A DNA stretch of 64,000 nucleotides from contig NZ_JAQBNR010000060.1 in NCBI RefSeq assembly GCF_028288465.1, forward strand, positions 62,001 through 126,000. The letters run 5' to 3'. Shown piece by piece: positions 55,765-64,000 of the stretch. The notes under the pieces were generated by a model. It had not been told where the DNA came from, did no database searches, and saw nothing but the letters and a program-made list of their open reading frames with translations. Made by a program: the position numbers and the translations under genes. Numbering within the stretch: position 1 is the stretch's first letter; every line of letters starts with the position of its first letter. The DNA comes from Ferruginibacter sp. (GTDB lineage Bacteria; Bacteroidota; Bacteroidia; Chitinophagales; Chitinophagaceae).

Positions 55765-56679
55765 TCAGGGTGCCTGATCTTTTGCTCCTTTTATTTTGTT
55801 TCTCACCAGCAGGCCAGCAAAAAATGTAATAATGGCGGTAATGATGGCCCAATTGGATTTAATAAAATTCCATACCGTTGATGCCACGTAAGCAGCCGTT
55901 ACTTTTACGGTAAATTCTTTTGACAACACAGAATTTTCTTCAGCCGGTATCTCTTTTCCGTTCACCACTGTGACCTGCGATACTTTTAAAATAAGGTAGC
56001 GGGTACCGGGTTTCAGCGGGGTAACGGTCCAAAACCATTCTGCATATTTCTTACCGGGTATCGTGTGAATGATGTCTTTCGCTACAATAATAAAATCCGA
56101 ATCTTTACCGGCCTCCAGTGTCACCTTCATCTTTTCGCTGATATCTATTTTTTCTGATCCGGAATTTTTCCTGGTAGTATCTATTCCTGCCTTTGCAACC
56201 ATTTCATTGGCGATGGTGGCGATCCTTACTTTTACAGATGATTCAATAAATGTGCGCATCTTTTCCGGCAATTCCCAAACTACCACACCTTCATTGTTAA
56301 GTTTGCTGATGTCAATAACTGGAACATTATTTTTTACACTATCCCTATTTTTTGTAGCCGTATCGGTACCGGGAACGTTCTTAATTACAGCTGTATCAAT
56401 TCTATGAATAACGACATCGTGTCGGGTAACAGGATTTGTCTTTATCTCATCCATATCGTGCTGCTTCGTTTGTGCATTGTCCGGCGGAGGTGGTGGTGCT
56501 GGCTTTTTAACATCGCTTATTTTCGCTGTATCATTTGCCTGACCGCCTGTAACAGCCGGAGCCGCTGAATCTGTTTGCACTTTGTCTGCAGGTTCATAAG
56601 AAGCATTATTGCAACCGGATGCAATAGCCATCATTAATGCAGTCAAAATAAGGCTGTAAACCGTTAGTATTTTTTTCAT
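55765..56679 (-). CDS. Lipoprotein with C-terminal transmembrane segment, CHAT cluster
   Basis: The protein has 304 residues from the ATG at 56679, chosen because it begins the lipoprotein signal MKKILTVYSLILTALMMAIASGC (lipobox IASGC, Cys23). A Pro-rich linker (KKPAPPPPPDNAQ) follows. The middle contains VVVWELPEKMRTFIESSVKV and VTLEAGKDSDFIIVAKDI, a beta-rich domain of no family I know. A single transmembrane helix (NWAIITAIITFFAGLLVRN) near the end with a basic tail would span the membrane in which the lipid anchor sits. It may anchor or sense for the cluster; function is not known. Confidence 0.82.
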   Translation of the reverse strand: MKKILTVYSLILTALMMAIASGCNNASYEPADKVQTDSAAPAVTGGQANDTAKISDVKKPAPPPPPDNAQTKQHDMDEIKTNPVTRHDVVIHRIDTAVIKNVPGTDTATKNRDSVKNNVPVIDISKLNNEGVVVWELPEKMRTFIESSVKVRIATIANEMVAKAGIDTTRKNSGSEKIDISEKMKVTLEAGKDSDFIIVAKDIIHTIPGKKYAEWFWTVTPLKPGTRYLILKVSQVTVVNGKEIPAEENSVLSKEFTVKVTAAYVASTVWNFIKSNWAIITAIITFFAGLLVRNKIKGAKDQAP

Positions 56680-56771
56680 CTCATATTGCAGTTGGGCCAA
56701 TTAATAATTGTCCATAGGCGCCGGGAAGTTCACTGGCAATAGGCTTCATGCGGCAAAAAAATATCTTATTC

Positions 56772-57110
56772 CTATACTTTTACCAACTTAAAAACCGTAT
56801 CCACAATCATGTTCAACACGCTGTTCCTGAACTGATCAATCCTTATTAAAGCAAGTCCTGCATTTTCCAGTGCCGCCATTTTGAACGAATCTTTTTCACT
56901 GTTTACCAGCCATTCAAAATCTTTTGTTGTAAGGTCACCGCTGATGAGGAGTTTGGTCCAGCGTTCCAGGTCATCTTTCATCCCGGCCAGTAAATTCTGA
57001 CCATCTGTTTTTGCATCATTCAAATAGGTTGACACGGTACTTTTAGCCAGTGACACAACGCCTGTTTTCAGTTGTTTAAAAATGTCTGCGAAATCAACTT
57101 GACTTGCCAT
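56772..57110 (-). CDS. Small cytoplasmic protein of unknown function, CHAT cluster
   Basis: The protein has 112 residues. It is almost fully helical: VDFADIFKQLKTGVVSLAKS, TVSTYLNDAKTDGQNLLAGM, DLTTKDFEWLVNSEKDSFKM and FRNSVLNMIVDTVFKLVKV. There is no signal peptide or motif. The hydrophobic faces suggest a bundle that binds a partner. It lies 92 bases upstream of the lipoprotein gene in the cluster. I do not recognise a family. Confidence 0.72.
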   Translation of the reverse strand: MASQVDFADIFKQLKTGVVSLAKSTVSTYLNDAKTDGQNLLAGMKDDLERWTKLLISGDLTTKDFEWLVNSEKDSFKMAALENAGLALIRIDQFRNSVLNMIVDTVFKLVKV

Positions 57111-57170
57111 AAGAAATAATTTATTGATGAATGTTTTTGGTTACCTCGTATTGCTGTGAGTTTTGTATCG

Positions 57171-57248
57171 GGTGAGTGGTGAGCTGTCAGCAATGAGTGC
57201 ACTAACGAATCGTTATTCACCATTCCCCACTCACCACACCGCTCACGA
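57171..57248. repeat. Heptanucleotide repeat array in inverted halves
   Basis: From about 57172 the sequence reads in heptamers: GTGAGTG, GTGAGCT, GTCAGCA, ATGAGTG, and later TATTCAC, CATTCCC, CACTCAC, CACACCG, which are complementary to the first set. The outer ends form a perfect GGTGAGTGG/CCACTCACC pair. The array lies in the spacer before the small helical gene of the CHAT cluster, and its last bases (57243-57248) overlap the end of the preceding lipoprotein gene. Confidence 0.7.
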
Positions 57249-57671
57249 TTTTATCTTCTTACTTTCCAGCTGTGCAATGCGGTCAAAATTTTCCTGTACT
57301 TTTTTCTTTGCTTCTGCGATAAATACAGGGTTTAACTTTCCTTCTGATTTCCACCGGGCTATAAAGCCACCATACAAATGGCCATCGGGGTCCATAATCA
57401 GCTTCCACATTTCTTCCGTTATTCTATTTTTCGGGCGGTTTTTATCATACAGGTAAGCCTGCTGAATTCTGTTGGAGATAACATCCACTTCCTGTTTGTG
57501 AATGGCATAATCTTCTGTTGCTTTGTCCATCATCGAAAGCGCATCCGATTCAACAGCCGTCATTTGTGAGTAGGCTACCTGGTCGAAGTGAGCGATGGAG
57601 CTGCAACTGCTGATGGTAACTGCAGAAAAAAAAGTCAGTAAAAAAATACCGCTAAAAATGATTCTTTTCAT
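57243..57671 (-). CDS. Lipoprotein of unknown function, CHAT cluster
   Basis: The protein has 142 residues. The signal MKRIIFSGIFLLTFFSAVTI precedes a lipobox SSC (Cys23). The mature part is helical with charged segments: FDQVAYSQMTAVESDALSMM, YAIHKQEVDVISNRIQQAY and FIAEAKKKVQENFDRIAQL. No named family is recognised. It is the second gene of the cluster, 132 bases from the upstream and 132 bases from the downstream gene. Confidence 0.8.
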   Translation of the reverse strand: MKRIIFSGIFLLTFFSAVTISSCSSIAHFDQVAYSQMTAVESDALSMMDKATEDYAIHKQEVDVISNRIQQAYLYDKNRPKNRITEEMWKLIMDPDGHLYGGFIARWKSEGKLNPVFIAEAKKKVQENFDRIAQLESKKIKS

Positions 57672-57803
57672 ATTGTGTTGGTTTAAAATGCTTTTTTAAG
57701 TACTGCCTTGCGGCAACAGGATGTATAAAATTGGTTGACGGATATCAGTATAGCATTGGCCGGTGTTTGTAATGATTGAAATGGAACAGAAAACAGAGTT
57801 CAA

Positions 57804-58646
57804 TCAAACGCACTGTTTTGCCTTATTGCTCCATTCCAGTTGTACGTTGTATCCGGCTACGCTCTTAAATTTCCAGGCGCAGATATCCCCTATTTCTCCA
57901 TGTGCATTGTCATACCAGCCGGTTGGTGGCACTGGGTCTGTGATAGCTTCACACAATTCGTGCGAACTGGTACCGGTGATGGCGTCCATTACATTCATTC
58001 CACCCAGGCATCCGGAGCAGGAAGGAAATGGCATCACCGCGTAATATTTTTTGCCGCTGATAGCATCGTGATATCCGCAAAAAGAAGTGCAGGAACTGCT
58101 GCCGCCCATCGTAACTTTTACACCTTTATCCATGTAAATAAAATAGAGCGTATTGGCATCCCACGGGGGAACTATACCAGCTGTAATCCAGCCTGACAAA
58201 GTGGTACGGATCAATGAATCATTGATCTGCATTTTAGGCGCTGCTTTGGTAATTACTTTGGACCCGGATAAACTACCATGACCAATGGCGGCGCCAGGGA
58301 CACTGTACTCGGCCAACTGGTCTATTAAGGAGCTGGTAAGGATGGCGGTAAAAAACTGATTGATGTTATTTCTAAGAGTAATAAATGCCGCGGTGGAAGC
58401 CCAGTTTTTCCCCCAGAAAATGGTATATACTTTGGTGTTTTTAATCAGCGGACCGCGGTTGTAAACCAGTTTTGGTGTGGCCGTTGGTGGCGCCATGGTT
58501 AACAATTCACTGTCTTCTTTTTTAGCACTGAGGTCTTCCAGTTTAATATCCATTTTTGGGTTGAACAAGGGAACTACCCTGATGGATTCTGCAGATGCTT
58601 TTACTTTAGGTGCCGCTTTAGGAGCTGCTTTTTTTTGTGTTGCCAT
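57804..58646 (-). CDS. HExxE metallopeptidase-like protein, EXORDIUM-like layout, CHAT cluster
   Basis: The protein has 280 residues with a basic Lys/Ala/Pro-rich start (KKAAPKAAPKVKASAES) and no signal peptide. The core has LVYNRGPLIKNTKVYTIFWG, then CTSFCGYHDAISGKKYYAV, CSGCLGGMNVMDAITG and SSHELCEAITDPVPPTGW, with His229, Glu230 and Glu233 in a HExxE motif. The order of YNRGP, CGYHD and the late HELxExxTDP segment recalls phosphate-induced EXORDIUM-type proteins, and the last part has the look of a zinc site, but both are tentative. Seven cysteines suggest disulfides or metal binding. It is the first gene of the six-gene cluster. Confidence 0.75.
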   Translation of the reverse strand: MATQKKAAPKAAPKVKASAESIRVVPLFNPKMDIKLEDLSAKKEDSELLTMAPPTATPKLVYNRGPLIKNTKVYTIFWGKNWASTAAFITLRNNINQFFTAILTSSLIDQLAEYSVPGAAIGHGSLSGSKVITKAAPKMQINDSLIRTTLSGWITAGIVPPWDANTLYFIYMDKGVKVTMGGSSSCTSFCGYHDAISGKKYYAVMPFPSCSGCLGGMNVMDAITGTSSHELCEAITDPVPPTGWYDNAHGEIGDICAWKFKSVAGYNVQLEWSNKAKQCV

Positions 58647-59119
58647 AACATATTTTTTACCGCCTACTCTGTCATCCCGTTTTCGGCTTACCGGGTTGTC
58701 GCCAGTTTAGATAATAAATAATAAAAGTTGCGGTGGGTTCAGTGGGGGCTTTTGGAAGGAATTGGGGGTATTAAACTGGAAAAACACGATCATCAAAACC
58801 GCGTTTTATAAAGTCACCAGAAAGAATACCGCCGGACGTCAAGCGATATATCTATCCTGAAACAATTAAATTCAAGTATGAATTGTGGTGTAGAGTAAAC
58901 AGCAGCGTTGGTAATTAACAGGTTTGGAGGTCAGGGGTTAAATATAGAAACTAATTTTTGTAAAAGCAAGTGCTTTACCATTTTAGTCCATTGATTGTCT
59001 GCAAAGTATGTACTCTGTTAATTGTATGGTACGCAAGCCAAATAATAGCGCTTGCTTGCTAAATTGAAAGATTTCAAACTCGTTATAATGGCATCATTAT
59101 ACAGCGATGGATGGTACTC
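58647..59119. other. Intergenic gap before the CHAT cluster, about 470 bases
   Basis: This should contain the promoter of the cluster on the minus strand. No promoter could be fixed with confidence. It contains no recognised RNA or repeat. Confidence 0.35.
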
Positions 59120-60550
59120 TCAGCAAACCTGCACCACATCCAACTCCAGCAAAGCCCCCAACTTTTTAATCTTCGCTGCAATATGTCCAAGCCCGATAGC
59201 GCAGTGATGCGCAGGGCCATGACTGTTCCAGTCGTTTACAAAACGGCGGGCGCCAATAGGAAATTTATAACGGCTGTTGGTATTGCCTATCTCTAAAATG
59301 GCACCGGGTACAGAAGCGCCTTCAGCCACCAGCAATAGCAATCCCCCACCCCTTTTTTCAACTACGGATAATAAAGTAACCGGCCCGTTTTTAACAGACA
59401 TTTCAACCGATACCCCGCTGCCAACTTTACCATGAAATACCTTCAGCGGCCGCACTTTTGTTTTGCCTTCCGCAATCGCAATATGGCCCGGACCATCATG
59501 CCCCATCAGCACCACATCATCGGTAAAATCCATCGCATAATATTCGGTGAACGAACCACCTGCTCCAAAGCTATCCATGATCTTCATGGCCTGGGCATTT
59601 TTAATTTCATATTCGCCCGCCACCGGGATACCCCTTGCAGTTAATAAGGAATTACCTAAAATAATAGAGCTGATCGCTTCTTCATTTTCGGGATTGCCGG
59701 TGCCACGGTAATAATAAGCCATCGAACCCAGCTGGTGTTGCTCCACCAGCTTGTCAAGCGCCACCGAAGTAATGGCCGCTTTCTCCAGGTCAGCCGCAGC
59801 ACAATCGGGTTGCACATCAAAGTTGTCATTAAACACAGCCAGACGTTCTTGCATTTCGGTTGCCGTCACTTGCTTTCGCAGGGTCGCCAGTTGCTCTACT
59901 TCAAGTAATTCTATATGACCGCCAAAGCTGGCGTATTGTTGTGTGAGGTCGGTATAAATATCCAGCATGCCACTGTAATAATGACCCATGCAACCCATTC
60001 GGTTAAAGCGCATGATATTGGCCACCCTTGCTGCTGCAACCCATTCACTCACCTCTTTCCAGCAATGCGGATCGTTGTGCAGCATACCGGTAACCTGGTG
60101 AAAAGATGTGCCGACGCGGTTAAACACATTGGCAATCTCCGGCACAGGGCAGGCAGAACAAAAAGCAAGCCACTCCCCCGTCATCTTTGTACGGTCGGTG
60201 CTGGCATTAAAACTGGTATAATCAATTGCCGCTTCCGGGGCCAGGTTTAAGATAATTACCGGCACTTTTGCATGCTGCACCACCGGCAACACCATCGACG
60301 ACAATGCATAGGTAGATACATACAAAAAGATAATGTCCACATCCTGCCGGCGGAAAGTTTTGCCCGCGTCAAAAGCCTTGTCAATGGTATCTACCAAGCC
60401 GGTATTCACCACACCGGGATGCAGGTCCGCAATCTTTTGATGCACCTCCCCAAGGTAGCCTTCCAACCGGTCTTTTAAACCATCAAACTGCGCCCAGTAA
60501 GCCTCCAGGCCTATGGCAAATAAACCAATTTTTAAAGAAGATGTTTGCAT
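59120..60550 (-). CDS. L-fucose/L-arabinose isomerase family protein
   Basis: The protein has 476 residues and should be cytoplasmic. The first 200 residues read as the isomerase family fold (LKIGLFAIGLEAYWAQFDGL, DVDIIFLYVSTYALSSMVLP, ANIMRFNRMGCMGHYYSGML). All four metal-binding positions of L-arabinose isomerase can be matched: Glu313 (VAGEYEIKNAQ), Glu336 (SFTEYYAMD), His351 (LMGHDGPGH) and a His in HH (448-449). It should interconvert an aldose and a ketose using manganese. The exact sugar is undetermined; with two fucosidases in the window L-fucose is possible, but the genes are 45 kb apart. It is monocistronic. Confidence 0.85.
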   Translation of the reverse strand: MQTSSLKIGLFAIGLEAYWAQFDGLKDRLEGYLGEVHQKIADLHPGVVNTGLVDTIDKAFDAGKTFRRQDVDIIFLYVSTYALSSMVLPVVQHAKVPVIILNLAPEAAIDYTSFNASTDRTKMTGEWLAFCSACPVPEIANVFNRVGTSFHQVTGMLHNDPHCWKEVSEWVAAARVANIMRFNRMGCMGHYYSGMLDIYTDLTQQYASFGGHIELLEVEQLATLRKQVTATEMQERLAVFNDNFDVQPDCAAADLEKAAITSVALDKLVEQHQLGSMAYYYRGTGNPENEEAISSIILGNSLLTARGIPVAGEYEIKNAQAMKIMDSFGAGGSFTEYYAMDFTDDVVLMGHDGPGHIAIAEGKTKVRPLKVFHGKVGSGVSVEMSVKNGPVTLLSVVEKRGGGLLLLVAEGASVPGAILEIGNTNSRYKFPIGARRFVNDWNSHGPAHHCAIGLGHIAAKIKKLGALLELDVVQVC

Positions 60551-61209
60551 GTAATCTCTTGTGTAAATATGTTAGGTTACTTTTTATATGGCAATTTAGC
60601 TAAAAATCGGGCGATACATTTGATAGTTACTTTGAGACTTGACCAGCATCGTCAACTTCGCTTTAAAAATTAAGAATTGGTCCAGTCTATGAAGCCATGT
60701 GGGTCATCCTTGCATCGCCCTGTTTTACATTTACAGCTTTTGGCAACACTAATGCTAACTGGGCAGCCTTCACCGGTGCCAGGTAACAGATAACTATTTT
60801 CTTAAGATTGCTTAATTAACACCAGCTTCGTCTACTTGGATAGTTATTAAAATAACCTCGCTTTATTACCACGGTTTTTGTGTTCCATGCAAACATGATA
60901 TTAGTAGAAATGAAACAATCGCGGCGGCGTGCCGAAGGTACACCATATGCAGCCCCCGCTTAACAAAATACCTTCCTATAATGAAACATTATATTGGCAA
61001 ATTATCACTGTTGTGAATAACTCTTAGGGAGCACATAATATGATCGCTCAGGTAAAAGTTCCACACAGTTATGCAGTACAAGGGAGTGACACAACAATGA
61101 TCACCAGGGTTACTTACGCCCGTTACAAAATAAACCCTCCAACGGGTTGGACCTTTCCATAAAATCAAATCAGAAAATAATTTTAAGAAATATATTTTAT
61201 CTTTAAATT
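60551..61209. other. Divergent intergenic region, about 660 bases
   Basis: This separates the isomerase gene (minus) and a sensor kinase gene (plus). I see no gene, RNA or repeat in it. A 34-codon frame starting at 60688 has no features to support it. Confidence 0.35.
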
Positions 61210-63141
61210 ATGAATCCAATTACCAAATTTATTATCCTATTACTAACTCTGTGTTTCCAGCAATCTGTAGGTTACTCCCAACAAGACAGCACAACAATTT
61301 GGGCAAACGAATTAATGAACAGCAAGTCGCAGGAAGAAGGACTTGCAGTTGATTTGCGCATTAAAAACCACCTGCAACAAAACAGCGACAAGGAATTAAT
61401 TTTCAACACCACTTATTTTTTACAAGAGGGGGCAAAAGCAGCAGCGGCAAAATATATTTTTTACGACCTGTTTTATATTTTTCAAAATGAATCGCAAAAA
61501 AGAAAATTAGATAAGGAGTTTAACCTGGCTGTTTTAAAAATGGAAGAAAATCCCACTTTCGCCAGCCATGATGTAAAATACCAGCTGTATTATTTTTATT
61601 CGCAGTTTTATTATCACTTAAAAGAATATTACTACGCCACCAAATATATCAACCTTTTTTTAGCAGGTGGCAAAAACGCTTTTCCGGAAAATATACAAAG
61701 CAACATCGACCTCAACTCCTTAACTACGCTGGCATTAATCAACAGGAATAAAAACAATACAGCTGTTTCTATTGAACAGTTTAAAGAAATACTGGAGCTT
61801 AGCAAGGCAAAGAAAAATTCTGCATGGGAAGGCATTACTTCAGGAAACCTGGCTTATGCCCTGACACTGGCCAACCGTCTTTCAGAAGCGATTCCATATT
61901 ACAAAAGGGATGAACAACTCAGCCTGCAAAACAATGAACCAGGCAGCGCCCTGAATACCAGGATCTCGCTCAGTGAATTATACCTGAAACTGAATAAGCT
62001 CGATAGTGCTTTTAAATATAGTGAAAGTGCCAACCAACTTTTAGCCAGCATTATTGCTTCAGGTAAACGTGATAATAATTTTTACCTGGATGAGCAACAA
62101 CAGATATTTTCGTTCTTTGGCAATTACTATAACCAAACCGGCGATTTTAAAAAATCCAGCAACTATTTTACCAGGGCTTTCCTGTTAAGAGATTCCATTC
62201 AGCAGGAACAAAAAACCAATCATTTACAACAAATTGTTCAGAATATAGAGGTTGATAAAAACATCAACGCGATCAACGAACTGCACAACGAGATCAAAGA
62301 CAAAAAGCAATACCTGAACTTTATTATTACTGTTGCGGTTGCTGTTACCAGCATTTTATTATTACTGGCTTATTTCCTCGTAAGGTTGTTATCAAAGAAT
62401 AAAACATTAAAGGCGCAAAACGAAATCATCAACCAGCAAAGAGCAGCACTGGAAAAAATCAACAGCGATAATTATAAACTCTTTTCCATTATCAGTCACG
62501 ACGTAAGAGGACCTGCCGCTACCCTGCATAAGCTGCTGCAATTAATGGCCAGCAAAAAAATGGGCTCGGATGACTTTGAAAGACTCTTGCCCAGTGTGCT
62601 GGCAAACAGTACCAATCTAAATGCAACGATCGGGAGTTTACTAACGTGGTCAACATCGCAGTTAAATGGCATGCAAACAAAACCTGAAACAGTAGAAATA
62701 AAATCTTTTATCGACAGTATAATTTTACTGTTCCAGGAACAGGCCAAGACTAAATCGATTACGATTGAAAATAATTGCTATCCTCACCCTATATTCATCG
62801 ACAAAAATCAATTTGAAATTATTGTGCGCAATACAATCAGCAATGCCCTTAAATTTTCACACCCGGGTGCTGTAATCAGTTTTAATTTAAAAGATAGCGG
62901 AAACAATATAACGTTAACCTTGTCGGATACCGGCGTTGGTATGACGGCAACACAAATTGATAATATCATACATCAGCAAGACTTAAAAACTACCACCGGT
63001 ACAACGGGAGAAAAAGGCGTGGGTTTAGGTTTAAAACTGGTAAATGAATTTATGGAAAAAAACGCCGGAACTTTTAAAATTGAAAGTACAGTTGGTGTTG
63101 GCACCACCCTTATTTTTACCATACCAAAGGCCAGTGAATAA
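61210..63141 (+). CDS. TPR-containing sensor histidine kinase
   Basis: The protein has 643 residues. A signal peptide (MNPITKFIILLLTLCFQQSVGYS) exports the N-terminal ~345 residues, which hold TPR-like helical repeats (YYKRDEQLSLQNNEPGSALN, YFTRAFLLRDSIQQEQ). One transmembrane helix lies at 368-394. The cytoplasmic kinase has FSIISHDVRGPAATLHKLLQ with His430, then a HATPase_c domain with NTISNALKFSHPG, DTGVGMT and GVGLGLKLVNEFM. This arrangement (periplasmic TPR sensor, cytoplasmic kinase) is common in Bacteroidota. No regulator gene is adjacent. Confidence 0.93.
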   Translation: MNPITKFIILLLTLCFQQSVGYSQQDSTTIWANELMNSKSQEEGLAVDLRIKNHLQQNSDKELIFNTTYFLQEGAKAAAAKYIFYDLFYIFQNESQKRKLDKEFNLAVLKMEENPTFASHDVKYQLYYFYSQFYYHLKEYYYATKYINLFLAGGKNAFPENIQSNIDLNSLTTLALINRNKNNTAVSIEQFKEILELSKAKKNSAWEGITSGNLAYALTLANRLSEAIPYYKRDEQLSLQNNEPGSALNTRISLSELYLKLNKLDSAFKYSESANQLLASIIASGKRDNNFYLDEQQQIFSFFGNYYNQTGDFKKSSNYFTRAFLLRDSIQQEQKTNHLQQIVQNIEVDKNINAINELHNEIKDKKQYLNFIITVAVAVTSILLLLAYFLVRLLSKNKTLKAQNEIINQQRAALEKINSDNYKLFSIISHDVRGPAATLHKLLQLMASKKMGSDDFERLLPSVLANSTNLNATIGSLLTWSTSQLNGMQTKPETVEIKSFIDSIILLFQEQAKTKSITIENNCYPHPIFIDKNQFEIIVRNTISNALKFSHPGAVISFNLKDSGNNITLTLSDTGVGMTATQIDNIIHQQDLKTTTGTTGEKGVGLGLKLVNEFMEKNAGTFKIESTVGVGTTLIFTIPKASE

Positions 63142-63207
63142 GATAGAGCTGTTATTTCACCACCCTTTATCCTATGCTCTAATTACCTTACCGGCTGCAC
63201 AGTACAA

Positions 63208-64000
63208 TTATACCGACGCTTCTTTATTATACCTGCTTCTGTATTCCGCCGGCGACATCCCCGTAATTTTTCTGAATACTTCCCGGAATGCCTTTACATC
63301 CGAATAACCTACATCATACATCACCTCATTGATTGTTTTCCGGCTGTTTTCAAATGCCTTTTTAGCGGATTCGATTTTTACCCGTTGCGAATATTCACCC
63401 GGTGTATTGCCTGTAGCTTTTACAAATCTTCTGTCGAAGTTGCGCCTGCCTACAGCAAACCTGGCTGACAAATATTCAACGGATATTTTTTCGTGCAGGT
63501 TGGTTTCCATGTATTCCTGCGCCTTATTTACTACTTCATCCCCATGTAACTTTTGCCCGGTAAAAATGGTGAAAGCCGACTGGCTTTTTCTATCCATGTC
63601 TATCTGGAAAACCTTGGAACAAAAGATGGCCGTTGGCCGGTCGTAATACTTTTCTACCAGGTAAATTAGCAGGTTTAAAAAAGAATAAGCACCTCCATTT
63701 GTATAGATGCCATTTTCATCTGTGATCAGTTTATCTGCCTGCAGTTGCACGTTGGGAAACATCCTGCTGAAATTTTCCGAGGCTGCCCAATGGGTTGAAC
63801 AACTTCTTCCATCCAGCAAACCTGTAGCTGCCAGCATAAATGCGCCGGTGCAAATCGTTGCTATTTCCGCACCTTCTTTATATTGTTTCGCAATCCAGTC
63901 AATCAGTGTTTTGTTTCCTTTTACTGCTTTTTCGTAGTTGTGGTTCAATGAGGGAATAATGATGAGATTGGCTTTTGTGATGGCAGCAATATTTGTGTGC
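63208..64000 (-). CDS. GlxA-type AraC regulator with DJ-1/PfpI domain, cut by the right window edge
   Basis: The coding frame is open up to base 64000, so the true start lies outside. The visible 5' part reads NIAAITKANLIIIPSL before NHNYEKAVKGNKTLIDWIAK. The DJ-1/PfpI domain includes EIATICTGAFMLAATGLLDG with the nucleophile-elbow Cys and CSTHWAASENFSRMFPNV. The C-terminal AraC-type domain has the double helix-turn-helix (ISVEYLSARFAVGRRNFDRR; INEVMYDVGYSDVKAFREVF) and ends MSPAEYRSRYNKEASV. GlxA-type regulators usually bind small amines or sugars; the ligand is unknown. It is convergent with the TPR kinase gene. Confidence 0.92.
   Translation of the reverse strand, partial: HTNIAAITKANLIIIPSLNHNYEKAVKGNKTLIDWIAKQYKEGAEIATICTGAFMLAATGLLDGRSCSTHWAASENFSRMFPNVQLQADKLITDENGIYTNGGAYSFLNLLIYLVEKYYDRPTAIFCSKVFQIDMDRKSQSAFTIFTGQKLHGDEVVNKAQEYMETNLHEKISVEYLSARFAVGRRNFDRRFVKATGNTPGEYSQRVKIESAKKAFENSRKTINEVMYDVGYSDVKAFREVFRKITGMSPAEYRSRYNKEASV

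Noticed and set aside
1..64000. tRNA, rRNA, CRISPR array, insertion sequence or prophage
   Set aside because: None was recognised on reading both strands. The M15 enzyme and the Hcp gene could hint at phage-related origin, but no other phage or mobile-element gene is present. A tRNA scan and IS search would be decisive.

Overview
The window looks like a chromosomal segment from a Bacteroidota bacterium, most likely of the family Chitinophagaceae. The reasons are the T9SS-type C-terminal sorting domain (CHU_C) at the left end, many lineage-typical secreted proteins and lipoproteins, several glycoside hydrolases, long AT-rich intergenic gaps, few recognisable Shine-Dalgarno sites, and one clear TTG-N19-TATATTTA promoter of the Bacteroidota type. 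No rRNA, tRNA, insertion sequence, prophage or CRISPR array was recognised. The family assignment is an inference from gene content, not from a marker gene.

Left part (1-21 kb): a T9SS-sorted surface protein, a DUF2071 protein, a VOC protein, then a secreted pair (DUF1080/PA14 protein and a beta-propeller protein with a C-terminal cytochrome c). A carbohydrate-degradation zone follows: GH29 and GH95 alpha-L-fucosidases, a GH16 endo-glucanase-type enzyme and a GH43/GH130-like five-bladed propeller protein. An iron-sulfur L-serine dehydratase and a TauE/SafE permease sit between the two fucosidases. No SusC/SusD pair is visible, so this is not a canonical polysaccharide utilisation locus. An L-fucose/L-arabinose isomerase family gene lies far away at 59-60.5 kb.

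Middle (21-34 kb): a signalling zone. It has a kinase with seven near-perfect 21-residue coiled-coil repeats plus a partner CheY-like regulator, a PAS/GAF kinase translationally coupled to a NarL-type regulator, and two further stand-alone receivers, one of them degenerate. Then come a lipoprotein, a PIG-L deacetylase, an orphan Hcp (type VI secretion tube protein) and an APC-family transporter.

34-49 kb: a GH3 beta-glucosidase, a cytochrome b plus molybdopterin oxidoreductase pair, an M28 peptidase, two tryptophan/tyrosine/glycine-rich secreted proteins, a MutS-like ATPase, an MtfA-like peptidase, a frameshifted DinB gene, GNAT, DUF6799 and GlcG-like proteins, an AraC regulator, a serine hydrolase and a second frameshifted gene for a small membrane protein.

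49-59 kb: the most unusual region. Six genes on the minus strand look like one operon. They encode a metallopeptidase-like HExxE protein, two lipoproteins, a small unknown protein, a peptidoglycan-binding M15 peptidase, and a 1768-residue protein that combines two alpha/beta-hydrolase domains, an aminopeptidase-N-domain-like region, a CHAT (caspase-like) protease domain with its His-Cys pair, and a helical C-terminus. This is my candidate for a previously undescribed system. Its function (defence, envelope attack, or lipid turnover coupled to proteolysis) is inference. The window ends with the sugar isomerase family gene, a TPR histidine kinase and a GlxA-type AraC regulator cut by the right edge.
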